This document shows positions 22,065 through 33,466 of a stretch of DNA of 64,000 nucleotides, in pieces. Within the stretch, counting starts at the first letter, position 1, and the number at the start of each line of letters is the position of its first letter. The DNA comes from Slackia heliotrinireducens DSM 20476. GTDB lineage: Bacteria > Actinomycetota > Coriobacteriia > Coriobacteriales > Eggerthellaceae. A program made the translations under genes and the position numbers. Location of the stretch: positions 2,914,001 through 2,978,000 of the forward strand of contig NC_013165.1 in assembly GCF_000023885.1 (NCBI RefSeq), in the 5' to 3' direction. The notes beneath the pieces were generated by a model. That model saw nothing but the letters and a program-made list of their open reading frames with translations. It was not told the origin of the DNA and did not search any database.

Positions 22065-23342
22065 CTATGCCCAAGGCTTCAGGTCGACTTCGATGAAGTC
22101 TCCCACCTGAGGCGGATTGACCCCCGTCCCTGACGGCATCATGTAATAGCCGTTGACGGCATCTTCGGACAAGCCGCCTGGTTTGCCTGGGACGCCAACC
22201 GCCTCCAGCACGCCATCTTCCGCCTGGCGCACGATCATGAACTTCACGCCGTAAAAAATCGAGCCGTCGGCGTTTTCGGAAGGCCTGACCTCGCCAGGAA
22301 GCTGTTTGGCGCCGGCCATGTGCTTATGGGCGCCCGGCCCGCCAGGACGGATTTCGGATGCAAGGCGGGCTTTCACCTTCGGCAGATTCTCAGGCTGACG
22401 CAGATAGCGCTTGATGACGGGCCGCAGATAGAAATCGGCCGTAAAGCCTGCTCCGCGAGGCGGTCCCGAGATGCCCACGACAGGCGTGCCGTCCACCACG
22501 GCGGCGCTGCTGTGGTGGCCTGGCCCGTGATTCGTCTGGTGGTAGAGCACCGTGCCGACCTCGTCGAGCATTTCGATGTTCCAGTCGTCGGAACCCTTTG
22601 AGCTTCCGGCGTTGACCACTACAATGTCGGCCTTGGTGCAGGCCTCGCAAATCGCCGCCGTGATGCGTTCGCGGTCATCTGGAACGATGTCCCAAAGAAC
22701 GGGTTCGCCGCCCCACTGGCGGATCTTCTCAGCAATCAGCAGCCCGTTTGTTTCGAAATGTCCGCCGCGCTTCAGCTCGTCGCCGATGCGCGTGAGCTCG
22801 TTTCCGGTGGGGATGAAGGCCACCGTCGGGCGTGCGATAACCGACACGTCAGTCACGCCGCCCATGGCCATACGGGCCATGATATCTACCGTGACCAGGG
22901 TGTTTTCAAAGGCCAGCACCTCGCCTTGCCTCATTTTGCTGCCTTGCGGGTTCGTACCTGCGAATTTTGCCGAAGGCGCCGCATCGATGGTAATGTGCCG
23001 TTCATCATCGGACACCGTGACGTGCTCGATGACGATGGCCGTATCGAATCCCTCCGGCATACCGACGCCGGTGTTCGCGAACTCCCAGTCGACGCCTCGC
23101 ACCCATTCCGACGTATCCGGCATGCCGTTTTCGAAATCCGCATAGTGCACGGCCACTGAGTCCAAGCAGCATTCCAGGCAGTTCGGAATGTCGGTCTGAG
23201 CCTTCGCATCCTCAGCCAGCACTCGACCGCAAGCCTCTTGAACAGGTATGGTTTCCTTACGCCGATCAAATTCGCACGCATCGCGCAGAAGTTCGACGGC
23301 CTTCTCGCGTGTGACTTGCACATGGTTTGAGTGGTCGCGCAT
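22065..23342 (-). CDS. MoeA-family molybdopterin biosynthesis protein
   Basis: 425 residues from ATG 23340-23342 with an AAAGGA site. MoeA inserts molybdate or tungstate into adenylated molybdopterin. Visible features: the N-terminal region with VQEACGRVLAEDAKAQTDIP, PTVAFIPTGNELTRIGD (the MoCF-type PTGxEL) and ISGPPRGAGFTADFYLRPVI. The usual GGxSxGxxD motif is changed to NAGSSKGSDDW, as in the divergent MoeA-like proteins of anaerobes, so it may be a specialised paralogue. It stands alone, with a long hairpin in its 5' leader. Molybdenum cofactor would serve the many oxidoreductases typical of this lineage. Confidence 0.85.
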   Translation of the reverse strand: MRDHSNHVQVTREKAVELLRDACEFDRRKETIPVQEACGRVLAEDAKAQTDIPNCLECCLDSVAVHYADFENGMPDTSEWVRGVDWEFANTGVGMPEGFDTAIVIEHVTVSDDERHITIDAAPSAKFAGTNPQGSKMRQGEVLAFENTLVTVDIMARMAMGGVTDVSVIARPTVAFIPTGNELTRIGDELKRGGHFETNGLLIAEKIRQWGGEPVLWDIVPDDRERITAAICEACTKADIVVVNAGSSKGSDDWNIEMLDEVGTVLYHQTNHGPGHHSSAAVVDGTPVVGISGPPRGAGFTADFYLRPVIKRYLRQPENLPKVKARLASEIRPGGPGAHKHMAGAKQLPGEVRPSENADGSIFYGVKFMIVRQAEDGVLEAVGVPGKPGGLSEDAVNGYYMMPSGTGVNPPQVGDFIEVDLKPWA

Positions 23343-23383
23343 GGGCAATCCTTTCGTCATCCACGTTCGGCGCACCCGGTGCA

Positions 23384-23432
23384 GCCGCAAAGATTCCGCA
23401 TCGAATTCCGATGGCCAGAGGAATCTTGCGGC
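23384..23432 (-). promoter_or_regulatory. Long hairpin in the moeA-like leader
   Basis: A 13-14-bp stem (23384-23397 with 23420-23432, one bulge) around a loop of about 22 nt, 40-90 nt upstream of the start, plus a GCACCGGGTGC hairpin next to it. Such structured leaders of Mo-cofactor genes can be Moco riboswitches; I could not match the consensus by eye. Confidence 0.4.
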
Positions 23433-23846
23433 AACACGAGCTTGGTGCAAACCGAGTCCGACCCGTGTAGCCTTCGAGCTCGCATTATAGTGATGCGTGC
23501 CAAGCGCGACGCCGACCGATGCAGAAATCCATGATTCCGAATTCGCCGTCCGCCTTGTGATTGCCAGCGTTTTCGCCCAAGCCGCAGATAAGGCAGCGCT
23601 TTCCTGGCAATGGGCTAGGCAAGCGAACTGAACTGCGCACCTGAGGCAATATGGCAACATCACATGGCCAGCCGAAATGCAATCGGCTTAAGCCCGAACG
23701 CAGCGGTGCTCGAAATAATCCAGTCGGGTAAAGCGTTTGATCTTCTTGAAGGCATACATGCTGTATCATTCCCGTTCAAGCGGAGCCCGTGTGTCGCACG
23801 TGTGTCCGGCCTCGCAAGTACTGAGCTGTGCCGAAGGGTGGTTGAA
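23433..23846. other. Gene-free stretch between moeA-like and lipoprotein genes
   Basis: Presumably holds the divergent promoters. The lipoprotein frame is open back to 23664 but lacks protein-like character before the signal peptide. No RNA or repeat was recognised. Confidence 0.4.
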
Positions 23847-25001
23847 GTGAAGAAAGCGCTGATTCTTGTCATGATGATGGCCTGCTTGCTGGGCGTCGTC
23901 GTGGGGTGCGGGTCCCAAAGCAACACGGAGCCGAAAGACTACGGTCCGCCCATGGACATAAGCTTGAGTACCGAGGAGACCGAAATGTATGGGGTTCATC
24001 TGCTTCTCCCCGACAACTCCCCGCTCGAACAGAGCGAGTCGGACCCCAATTACGCCCAAACAGTCGCGAACCTCGACGATTCCCTCACGATTGAAATAGT
24101 GGTTAGTATGAGCTATTTCCCCGGTGATGAGCAAAGTTACACCACCAATCCGAACAGCGAAGAGACGTATACGCCTGCGGCGATTCTGAAAGACTGGGCC
24201 GACGCCTACTCTGACCCTGATTCAATAACGGTTGAGGGTAAGACGCATATCGGCGGCACCGCTGCGCTTGTTACAACGTCGAGTGCAGAAAGGAAAGAGA
24301 GGGGCGGCATCTACGATCTCACCACTATTAGTCTTGCCATGAACTCGGGGTATGTTGTCATCTCCTACGAGGATCGCGGTGGACGGTATGGCGACCTTAT
24401 CCAGCAAAGCATCAAAAGCATCTGGATCGACGAAGAAGAGATTCCCGACTTCGTTCGCGCGACGAGCCCTGAAGGCTTGCAGGCTGCCGGATTGATGGAG
24501 CAGCCCTGGCAGATTGACTGCGACATGTTCAGCATCTACGTGAATCCCCCTGCGGATTTCATTCCTCTCGAGCGAACCGAAGGGAACTACGAATGGATAG
24601 CCCCCGACGGGAACACGGTGATTTCGGCGACGGTCACCGACAGGTCCACATTCGGTCTGTCCGAGGAAGATCTGGAGCAGCTGGAACAACGCATGGCTTT
24701 GACCGCACCAGGGTTTAGCGACCTCGAATATAGCTCCGGGGTACATAACGACATGGACGCTTCTAAGATGAAGTACAAGATTGAAAACGAAAACGGCACG
24801 ACATGGATGTACGTGGTTACGGTCGCACCTGAATACTCTAATGAAGCAATCGCTGTAACAGTGGGCAGCCGGTCCGAGGACAACGTGGAGCTGCCCGAGA
24901 TGATGAACATCCTGCGCTTTGCCGACGGGTGGAACAACGGCGGCGTTCTGAACATGGAAGAAATCGCCGTGGCCCCCGAATCCGCCGAAGACCAAGGATA
25001 A
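23847..25001 (+). CDS. Putative lipoprotein of unknown function
   Basis: 384 residues from GTG 23847-23849 (preceded by GAAGGGTGG), chosen because it places a clean type II signal peptide at the N-terminus: KK, a hydrophobic core, and lipobox VVVGC at about residue 22. The mature part is acidic and lacks cysteines. Two similar halves may exist: each has a segment of the form MYGVHLLLPDN or MFSIYVNPPADF followed by strands. This suggests a duplicated beta-rich surface domain. I do not recognise the family. A hairpin terminator follows. Confidence 0.8.
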   Translation: MKKALILVMMMACLLGVVVGCGSQSNTEPKDYGPPMDISLSTEETEMYGVHLLLPDNSPLEQSESDPNYAQTVANLDDSLTIEIVVSMSYFPGDEQSYTTNPNSEETYTPAAILKDWADAYSDPDSITVEGKTHIGGTAALVTTSSAERKERGGIYDLTTISLAMNSGYVVISYEDRGGRYGDLIQQSIKSIWIDEEEIPDFVRATSPEGLQAAGLMEQPWQIDCDMFSIYVNPPADFIPLERTEGNYEWIAPDGNTVISATVTDRSTFGLSEEDLEQLEQRMALTAPGFSDLEYSSGVHNDMDASKMKYKIENENGTTWMYVVTVAPEYSNEAIAVTVGSRSEDNVELPEMMNILRFADGWNNGGVLNMEEIAVAPESAEDQG

Positions 25002-25106
25002 TCGGCCACGCAGTCGTTAGCGTCAGAGGGGTAGGCAGCGACCATCGCGTTCGTTCGAGGCCCGCTCGCGAATACTACGATACGAAATCGACTCGCAACA
25101 ACAAAA

Positions 25107-25138
25107 GAACCGGCTCAGCTTCGTTGCTGGGCCGGTTC
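25107..25138 (+). terminator. Terminator after the lipoprotein gene
   Basis: GAACCGGC pairs with GCCGGTTC around an inner CAGC/GCTG; 105 bp past the stop and just before the convergent OYE-like gene. Confidence 0.65.
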
Positions 25139-25169
25139 TATATGGAGGGGACGCGCAGGTTGCTGCAGG

Positions 25170-27389
25170 CTAAATGGCACGGCCCACGTCGTTGCCGCCG
25201 CGGATGGCCAGCGCGATGTTGAACGGCGCTTCGCAGTCGCCGATGGAGTAGCTCTCCCCGGCGAATCCGTCAAGCAGGCTCTTGTTGGGCAGCATGTCGG
25301 CCGCATTCACCACGCTGTCGCAGGCAACGGACACGGTCGCGTCGAAATCTGCGGAATACACCTTCATCACGCCGTCGGCTACCGATTCGATGGAGGCTTC
25401 GGGAATGATGCGGACGCCCAACGCCGCGAAGGTGGTGGTCATGAAGCGCTTGGCATGCTGGCTCTGCTGCATGTCGACCTCATCGTTGGTGCTGGGCGTG
25501 ACGATGGTCACGTTCTTCTTGTGCACGGTAAGCCACATGGCCACGTCGATGGCCTGCTCGTTGCTGCCGTACACCACGATGTTGTCGCCCGTCGCTTCCA
25601 TATAGTCCTCGATGGCGAACACATCCGCCCCGTCGACCTGGAGCTCGTCGCGCAGGCCGCCGCAAGCAAGAATAAGCACGTCGGGGTTTGTTTCGGAAAT
25701 GGTTTCCGCCGTCACCTCGGTACCCGTCACGACGTCGACCCCAGCCAGCTCGCACTGGCGCTCCAGGTAGGCGCGCAGGTCGTCCAGGTTCTCGTGCGGT
25801 CCTTTGACCAGGCTTGCGAAGGCGAGCAGGCCACCAAGTTGGCCGCTCTTCTCATACAGGCTCACGCTGTGGCCTCGCAGCGCTGCGATGCGCGCCGCCT
25901 CCATACCGGCGGGACCGCCGCCGACAACCATGACGGATTTCGGCTCGGCTGCCGGCTCAAGCTCGTAGGTGGCAGGGCCGTTTTCGGTCATGACGCGCTG
26001 GGTCAGCGCATTCACGCGGCAGTAGCTCATCGCGCGGTTCATCTCGTTGCTGCCGGCGTGGCAATGCAGGCAGCGGGTGCACGGCGCAATCTCGTCCAGA
26101 CGACCGTCCTTGATCTTGTTCACATACTCGGGATCGACGGTCAGCGGGCGCGTCATCAGGTAGTAGTCGGCGCACCCGTCGGCCAGCGCCTGCTCGAAGT
26201 AATCAGGAGCATGGGCCGGATCCATGTAGGTCACAATGCCGCACGGGATGGACAGCTCTTCCTTATAGCGCTTCGCGATGTTGAACAGCATGCCGGCGCC
26301 GCTGTGGTTGCCGACCAGCTCGCCGCCGAAATGCCGGCCGAAATTGAACTGGGTGCCGTAGCCGGTCGCGCCCTCGACGCCGTTCACAATGAAGTAGAGG
26401 TCGGAAGCGAACTGGCAGGGATGGTTGCCCAGCGGACCGAGGCGCAGGTGCATGGAGTCGGCACCGGCCTTCTCGAACTCCTTGGCCAGCGCGATGCCTT
26501 CGTCCACCGACGTCACCTTGGTGCGCTTCGCCGTGAAATCGCTGTCCAGGGTCATGAGCGTGGCGCCGTTGGCGATGTCGTCGTACTCCTCGACGCAGTC
26601 GATCAGCACCTGGACGAAGAAGTCGCTGCCGCAGGCCTCCTTAATCTGCTGGATGCATTCCACCACGAAGCGGGCGCGGTTCTCGATGGAGTCTGCGCCG
26701 TATTCGTCGGTACGGGTATTGTGGAACCGGGAAAGGAACTGCTCGCCCTGGTTGAAGCCGGCCGCGTTGATCTCGATCCCGATAAAGCCCATGTCCTTGA
26801 TCTGCTTGGCAAGCGCCACGCCAGCGGTCTCGATGCCCTTGATCATTTCGACCGGCATGGACTCTTCGTCCACAGGCAGGCCGAACGGGGCCCACTGGAA
26901 GAAGAAACGCGAGTTGTATTCCGCCGCGTCGGCAGTAAGCTTCTTGAAGAAGTCGACGGCTTCAGCAGGCACTTCGCCCTCTGCCGGCATGGCGAAGGCT
27001 TCGCCCTCCATACCGATCAGTTCGACGCCGCCGCGGGCGAAATTCATGTAGTACTCGTACATCTCGTCGGTGTAGCCCGCAAGGTAGGTGGCGGAACCGG
27101 CCGCCGACTTCGCCATGCGGTTGCCGAACTCGTGACCACCGATGCTGAACGGGCTGAGCAGCGTCGCGAAATCGGTCGTGTTTGCGCGGTAGTCGTAGTC
27201 CTGAGGATTGACGTACGCCTGGGCGATGAGCTCCGTCTCTCCGGATGCAGCCGCCGTGCTGGCGGCCGGCTCCGCGGTGGATGCGGCTTCGGTGCCGGTT
27301 GGCGCGCAGGCCGCCAGGCCGAACGCCGCAGCACCTGCGGCAACAGCAGATCCCTTTAGAAACGAGCGGCGTGAAACATCGAATGTCAT
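25170..27389 (-). CDS. Tat-exported Old Yellow Enzyme-like NADH:flavin oxidoreductase
   Basis: 739 residues from ATG 27387-27389. The N-terminus is a Tat signal (SRRSFLKGSAVAAGAAAFGLAAC) ending in a lipobox-like LAAC. An FMN-binding OYE TIM barrel follows, then a [4Fe-4S] motif (CTRCLHCHAGSNEMNRAMSYC), then an FAD/NAD(P) domain (VMVVGGGPAGMEAARIAALRG). This is the 2,4-dienoyl-CoA reductase, BaiCD and BaiH architecture, used to reduce enoates, bile acid intermediates and other unsaturated compounds. Export is unusual for a normally cytoplasmic NAD(P)H enzyme. The LysR gene just upstream on the same strand is a likely regulator. Substrate unknown. Confidence 0.9.
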   Translation of the reverse strand: MTFDVSRRSFLKGSAVAAGAAAFGLAACAPTGTEAASTAEPAASTAAASGETELIAQAYVNPQDYDYRANTTDFATLLSPFSIGGHEFGNRMAKSAAGSATYLAGYTDEMYEYYMNFARGGVELIGMEGEAFAMPAEGEVPAEAVDFFKKLTADAAEYNSRFFFQWAPFGLPVDEESMPVEMIKGIETAGVALAKQIKDMGFIGIEINAAGFNQGEQFLSRFHNTRTDEYGADSIENRARFVVECIQQIKEACGSDFFVQVLIDCVEEYDDIANGATLMTLDSDFTAKRTKVTSVDEGIALAKEFEKAGADSMHLRLGPLGNHPCQFASDLYFIVNGVEGATGYGTQFNFGRHFGGELVGNHSGAGMLFNIAKRYKEELSIPCGIVTYMDPAHAPDYFEQALADGCADYYLMTRPLTVDPEYVNKIKDGRLDEIAPCTRCLHCHAGSNEMNRAMSYCRVNALTQRVMTENGPATYELEPAAEPKSVMVVGGGPAGMEAARIAALRGHSVSLYEKSGQLGGLLAFASLVKGPHENLDDLRAYLERQCELAGVDVVTGTEVTAETISETNPDVLILACGGLRDELQVDGADVFAIEDYMEATGDNIVVYGSNEQAIDVAMWLTVHKKNVTIVTPSTNDEVDMQQSQHAKRFMTTTFAALGVRIIPEASIESVADGVMKVYSADFDATVSVACDSVVNAADMLPNKSLLDGFAGESYSIGDCEAPFNIALAIRGGNDVGRAI

Positions 27390-27543
27390 GGTTCCCCCTC
27401 TTGGTTGAGTTTCTGCCTTCAAGCTGGCTTCATTCAAACAAAGAGGGTATGCATCGGGAAGAATCGGTTTGGCACCGGGTGTAAACCCCAGGTTGCATCC
27501 TTCGCGGTTGCAGCCCGTCCGCCATGCGACGCTCCGCCCGAAG

Positions 27544-28428
27544 TCATTCTTTCGAATCGGCGTATCCCCTGATGTAGTCCATAACTGCACGCTCCGCTTC
27601 GGTACAGGACCGCCCGATGCAGACGAAATCGATCCGCCAGCGCAAGCCTGGGTCCGGGGACGGAACGAAGACCAGGTCCTTGCCGTCTATCCTGCGCCGC
27701 ACGCTTTCCGGCGCCATGCAGACGCCCTGTCCTGCGCGTACCTTGCTCAGGATGAGCTCGTAATCGTTGTACTGCCCGTTGGTGCATACGTCCACGCCGC
27801 AGCGTGCGGCAAGCTCGCTCAAGCCCAAATCGCTTAAGTCTCCCTTGCCCACGGCGAACACCGTTGACCCCCGCAACTGATCGATGCGGAAGCTCTCAGG
27901 TTCAACATCGAGCATCGATCGGCTGAACACCAGGTAAACAGGCTCGTCGGCCAGCGCGACACGCTCGGCGCCTTCCGTCTTGAGGGGCCCCGGCACAATG
28001 GCGAATTCCACGCGGCCCGCCTCGAGCAGCTCGGTGCAGCGCATGTAGAAATGCTTTTCGACGTGGATTTCCACCCAGGGGATGTCTTTCTCCATGGTCT
28101 CGAAGAACCCATCGGGCAGCGATTCCAGCACGCCGTCCGCAATTGCGATGGTGATAACGGGGCGCCTGCCGTCGGCCATCGCCGCCGTCTGGCGGATGGC
28201 CTGCATGTTCTTCAGGCAGCGCCATGCGAAGGGGAAGATGTCGTCCGCCGCCTCGGTCGGGTGCGCGCCGCTTTCATCGCGCACGAACAGCTCGACGCCC
28301 AGCTCGTCTTCAAGCGTCTTGATGGCCTTGCCGAACGCCTGTCGCGATACGTAGGTCTGCTCGGCCGCCTTCGCGAAAGAGTGCGTTCTGTACGCAGCGC
28401 AAAACCACTCGAGCTGGTTGAAATTCAT
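27544..28428 (-). CDS. LysR-family transcriptional regulator
   Basis: 294 residues from ATG 28426-28428 (MNFNQLEWFCAAYRTHSFAKAAEQTYVSRQAFGKAIKTLEDELG). This is the canonical LysR winged helix-turn-helix, with the usual S in the recognition helix replaced within VSRQAFGKAI. The C-terminal effector domain has the expected two-lobed periplasmic-binding-protein fold. It lies 154 bp upstream of the exported OYE-like gene on the same strand, so it may activate it in response to its substrate. A longer open frame upstream of the start is antisense noise. Confidence 0.92.
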   Translation of the reverse strand: MNFNQLEWFCAAYRTHSFAKAAEQTYVSRQAFGKAIKTLEDELGVELFVRDESGAHPTEAADDIFPFAWRCLKNMQAIRQTAAMADGRRPVITIAIADGVLESLPDGFFETMEKDIPWVEIHVEKHFYMRCTELLEAGRVEFAIVPGPLKTEGAERVALADEPVYLVFSRSMLDVEPESFRIDQLRGSTVFAVGKGDLSDLGLSELAARCGVDVCTNGQYNDYELILSKVRAGQGVCMAPESVRRRIDGKDLVFVPSPDPGLRWRIDFVCIGRSCTEAERAVMDYIRGYADSKE

Positions 28429-28657
28429 TTCCGAAGGCCTCCTTTCGACGCTCGCAGGCATGTGTTCGTTTCGGCTGATTCTACCCCGACGCTGGACCGA
28501 CCGCCACCTCGCCCTCATGCTGTTACCCGACGCCCTCAAGCCGACCATCTTATCCGAACATGTCGACTGTGTCCGATTGCTCCAACGTCGCCAAACGGTG
28601 CCTGCCTCGTAGCTATACTGTGGGGCATTGTTCCCTTTTCGACCGACCCAGGATTCC

Positions 28658-29419
28658 ATGGACCCCATTGCGCTGCTCATCGTGTGCCCGTTGGTATTTC
28701 TCGCAGGATTCGTCGACGCCATCGCGGGCGGCGGCGGACTCATCTCGCTGCCGGCCTACCTGCTTGCGGGGCTGCCGGCCCACATGGCGCTGGGCACCAA
28801 CAAGCTGTCGAACGCCATCAGCACCTCCGTGGCAACGCTGCGCATGGCGCGGGCCGGCTACATCAAGCTGCCCCTGGCGGTGCCCGCCGTCATCGGCGCG
28901 CTTGTCGGTTCGGCCATTGGTGCAAAGTTGGCTCTGCTCACGCCTGAGGGCGTCTTCCAAATGCTTCTGGTGGTGGCCCTTCCCGTGGTGGCCATCCTGG
29001 TGCTGCGCAAACGCGACTTGGACAACGGCGGCATAGCCGAGGCCGCACCGACGCCAAAACTGCTGGTCATCATTGGTATTTGCGCCATCGTCACGGGCTT
29101 GTACGACGGATTCTACGGCCCTGGCGCCGGCACCTTCATGCTGTTGTCTTTCGTGACCTTCGCAAAACTGCGGGTCCGCGAGGCATCCGGAACCATGAAG
29201 ATGTGCAACCTGGCGTCGAACATTTCCGCCTTGGTCATGTTCCTGAACGCCGGAGCCATCTATATCGCGCTTGGCCTGATTGCTGCGGCCTTCAACGTTG
29301 CCGGCAACTACATCGGCGCAGGTCTCGTGGTCAAAAACGGCTCGAAAATCGTGCGACCCCTCATCGTCGTGGTGCTCTGCGCGCTGTTCGCCAAGGTGCT
29401 TTTCGACCTGGTCGCCTAG
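28658..29419 (+). CDS. TauE/SafE (TSUP) family permease
   Basis: 253 residues from ATG 28658-28660. About eight transmembrane segments; the diagnostic N-terminal GFVDAIAGGGGLISLPAYLLAGLP and the repeat-half counterpart YDGFYGPGAGTFMLLSF are present. The family moves sulfite, sulfoacetate and other sulfur or carbon anions, but substrates are rarely known. It is divergent from the LysR gene. Confidence 0.92.
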   Translation: MDPIALLIVCPLVFLAGFVDAIAGGGGLISLPAYLLAGLPAHMALGTNKLSNAISTSVATLRMARAGYIKLPLAVPAVIGALVGSAIGAKLALLTPEGVFQMLLVVALPVVAILVLRKRDLDNGGIAEAAPTPKLLVIIGICAIVTGLYDGFYGPGAGTFMLLSFVTFAKLRVREASGTMKMCNLASNISALVMFLNAGAIYIALGLIAAAFNVAGNYIGAGLVVKNGSKIVRPLIVVVLCALFAKVLFDLVA

Positions 29420-29564
29420 CCGACTGGCGTGCCGCCTCGGTCGGGTGCGCCTTCCACATGACCGCAAAGCGGCAAGCCGCCGCAGCTGCGTCGCATTCGG
29501 ACACACGCCAAAAACTGGCGATTCGGCCCATGCATGAAGGGTTTCGCCCTTCCGGGGCCCCGCC

Positions 29565-29792
29565 GTGCAACGAAATTTCAATCCGCGGAGCACTTGAGGG
29601 GATAATCCGCGCAGACGGCCTCCCGAGGCGGCGTCGCGAGCCTAGCAAATGGCGCGTTTCGCCACATATTCGACTGTTCTGTTGCGTATCGTCCGATGCA
29701 TTTGCCGTGCTACAGCCTTCAAAGCACGTCTGAAGGACGGTTCCGCGCGGATTATCGCCTTAAGTGCTCCAAAAATCGGATTCTTGTTGCAC
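29565..29792. mobile_element. MITE-like element, copy 1 (228 bp, 48-bp inverted repeats)
   Basis: Each end opens GTGCAAC. The 48-bp termini (29565-29612 and 29745-29792) are imperfect reverse complements sharing GGAGCACTT-AGG-GATAATCCGCGC. No coding capacity. A relative with the same end design lies at 51855-52072. No clear target-site duplication was found. Nothing else was recognised in 29420-29940. Confidence 0.75.
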
Positions 29793-29940
29793 GACCCCTT
29801 CAGGCAAGGAGGCATCCCGCCCGAATCAGGGGCCGCCGCCGATAGTTCGAATGCCATCCACGTCAATGCCCGCAAATCCCACCGAGCTTCACGGCGAATT
29901 CGGATCAGCCAACCAGTCTGGCGCCCGACTTGACCCCAAC

Positions 29941-29976
29941 GCAAAACGCCCGCAAGGGCCAGGCCCCACAGGCGTT
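29941..29976 (-). terminator. Terminator after the small membrane protein gene
   Basis: AACGCC (29945-29950) pairs with GGCGTT (29971-29976) with further GC pairing inside, followed on the minus strand by TTTTGC. Confidence 0.5.
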
Positions 29977-29997
29977 TGAAATCTATGTAGCCAACAA

Positions 29998-30372
29998 CTA
30001 GAAGCGACCGAGGAAGAAGCCGATGACCACGCCGGCAATGCCGATGATGGCGGTCAGCACGCTGATGGCGATGTCGTGGCGGCGATCCTCCTGGCGATAG
30101 CGCTCTACACGCGCGATGTCGGCATGTTCGGCATCGGATTCGCTCACGTAGGAATAGCCCAGGCCCAGCACCTCGAGCACCAGCGGATTGCCTTCGCGGT
30201 ACTGCGCGGCGATTAGCCCCAGCTGGTCGAGGCGTCGCATGGACGCACCCGCCTGGGTATCGCGGCGCACGTACGCAAGCGGCTCCTGTTTGCCGTCGCG
30301 TCGATTCTGGGTTTCGATTTGGATGAGACGACGGAGAACTCGTTCGTCGTATTCGCTAAGCCTGGCTTCCAT
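29998..30372 (-). CDS. Small protein with C-terminal membrane anchor
   Basis: 124 residues from ATG 30370-30372 with an AAGGAG site. The first about 95 residues are charged and helical and look like a winged-helix or helical bundle (RLDQLGLIAAQYREGNP). The C-terminus is one transmembrane helix (AISVLTAIIGIAGVVIGFFLG), so it is tail-anchored with the soluble part in the cytoplasm. No family recognised. It stands alone. Confidence 0.7.
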   Translation of the reverse strand: MEARLSEYDERVLRRLIQIETQNRRDGKQEPLAYVRRDTQAGASMRRLDQLGLIAAQYREGNPLVLEVLGLGYSYVSESDAEHADIARVERYRQEDRRHDIAISVLTAIIGIAGVVIGFFLGRF

Positions 30373-30539
30373 AGGCTGTGCTCCTTTTTGTGCTGCGTTT
30401 GCCGCGCGGCTGCCCGCCACACGACGTGTTGTGGTTACCTGAAAGTATAGCGAATGCGCGCCACGCTGTGCGTAACGCGCTGGAAAATCTCACATTGAGG
30501 GACCGACGCCCGACAAAGGTGGCGAATCGGGCAGCTCGC

Positions 30540-32675
<2,136 letters not shown>

Positions 32676-32753
32676 TCAAAACAGGGCCGGGCCCGAGAAT
32701 TCAAATGTATTGGAAATGATACCCCGAGACGTGGGGCGAGTCGACGGTCGGCG

Positions 32754-33338
32754 CTAATGCCAGCTGCCGTTCATACGTTCTTCTTGCGGCAGCGAGCTGA
32801 TGATCAGCAGCACGCCGTAGGCGATGGCGAAAATGCCGCCCATTATGGTAATCCATTCGGGCTTGACGAACGTGATGATGCCGATGATGATCATGAGCAG
32901 ACCCACGATGCCGGACGCCGTTCCGATGCGGCTTTCCAGCAGGCCGAGCTGCAGACCGATGAGAATCTGGAAAATGCCCGACACCACCAGCGCGACCGCC
33001 GTAACGGCAGCGACCAGTTTGATGCCTATCAACGGATGGGCTATCAGGGCAACGCCCACCAGCAAAACCAGCAAACAGCTCCAAAGCGAGGCCGTGTCCT
33101 GGGCAAACAGCGTATTGCGGGTCCTGATGTACGCGACCAGCATGGTGATGCCCACAAGCAAAAACCCGCCGGCTGCCAGATACGTGGCGAAGGTCATGGT
33201 GCCTATGGGACGGAAGACGCATACGACGCCGAGCATCGCCATGACGAGGCCCGCCACCAACAGCCCCGAATTGGGGCCGCCGCCGTGGCCAAGCTCTTCA
33301 CGCGAATCGAGCAGGGTGATTCTGATGTTGCCCGACAC
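32754..33338 (-). CDS. DUF308/HdeD-like membrane protein
   Basis: 194 residues. GTG 33336-33338 was preferred over a GTG seven codons upstream because AAGGAGG sits 5 nt ahead of it. After a short hydrophilic N-terminus come six transmembrane helices in three pairs (for example LLVAGLVMAMLGVVCVF and AAVTAVALVVSGIFQILIGL), the pattern of DUF308/HdeD proteins. HdeD affects acid resistance in E. coli; the role here is unknown. Confidence 0.85.
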   Translation of the reverse strand: MSGNIRITLLDSREELGHGGGPNSGLLVAGLVMAMLGVVCVFRPIGTMTFATYLAAGGFLLVGITMLVAYIRTRNTLFAQDTASLWSCLLVLLVGVALIAHPLIGIKLVAAVTAVALVVSGIFQILIGLQLGLLESRIGTASGIVGLLMIIIGIITFVKPEWITIMGGIFAIAYGVLLIISSLPQEERMNGSWH

Positions 33339-33466
33339 TTGGTCCTCCTTCGCCGACACATTGCCGAACTGCCAGCACTCCTTATCGAATATACCTTATC
33401 ACGCCCAACCCGCAAGTGAAAAAACGTCAACAGACTTGGGTCGGGTGACGCCCATTTGCACCGCGA

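Noticed and set aside
25455-27359. A 634-residue open frame on the plus strand
   Set aside because: Antisense to the OYE-like gene, no ribosome site and no recognisable domain.
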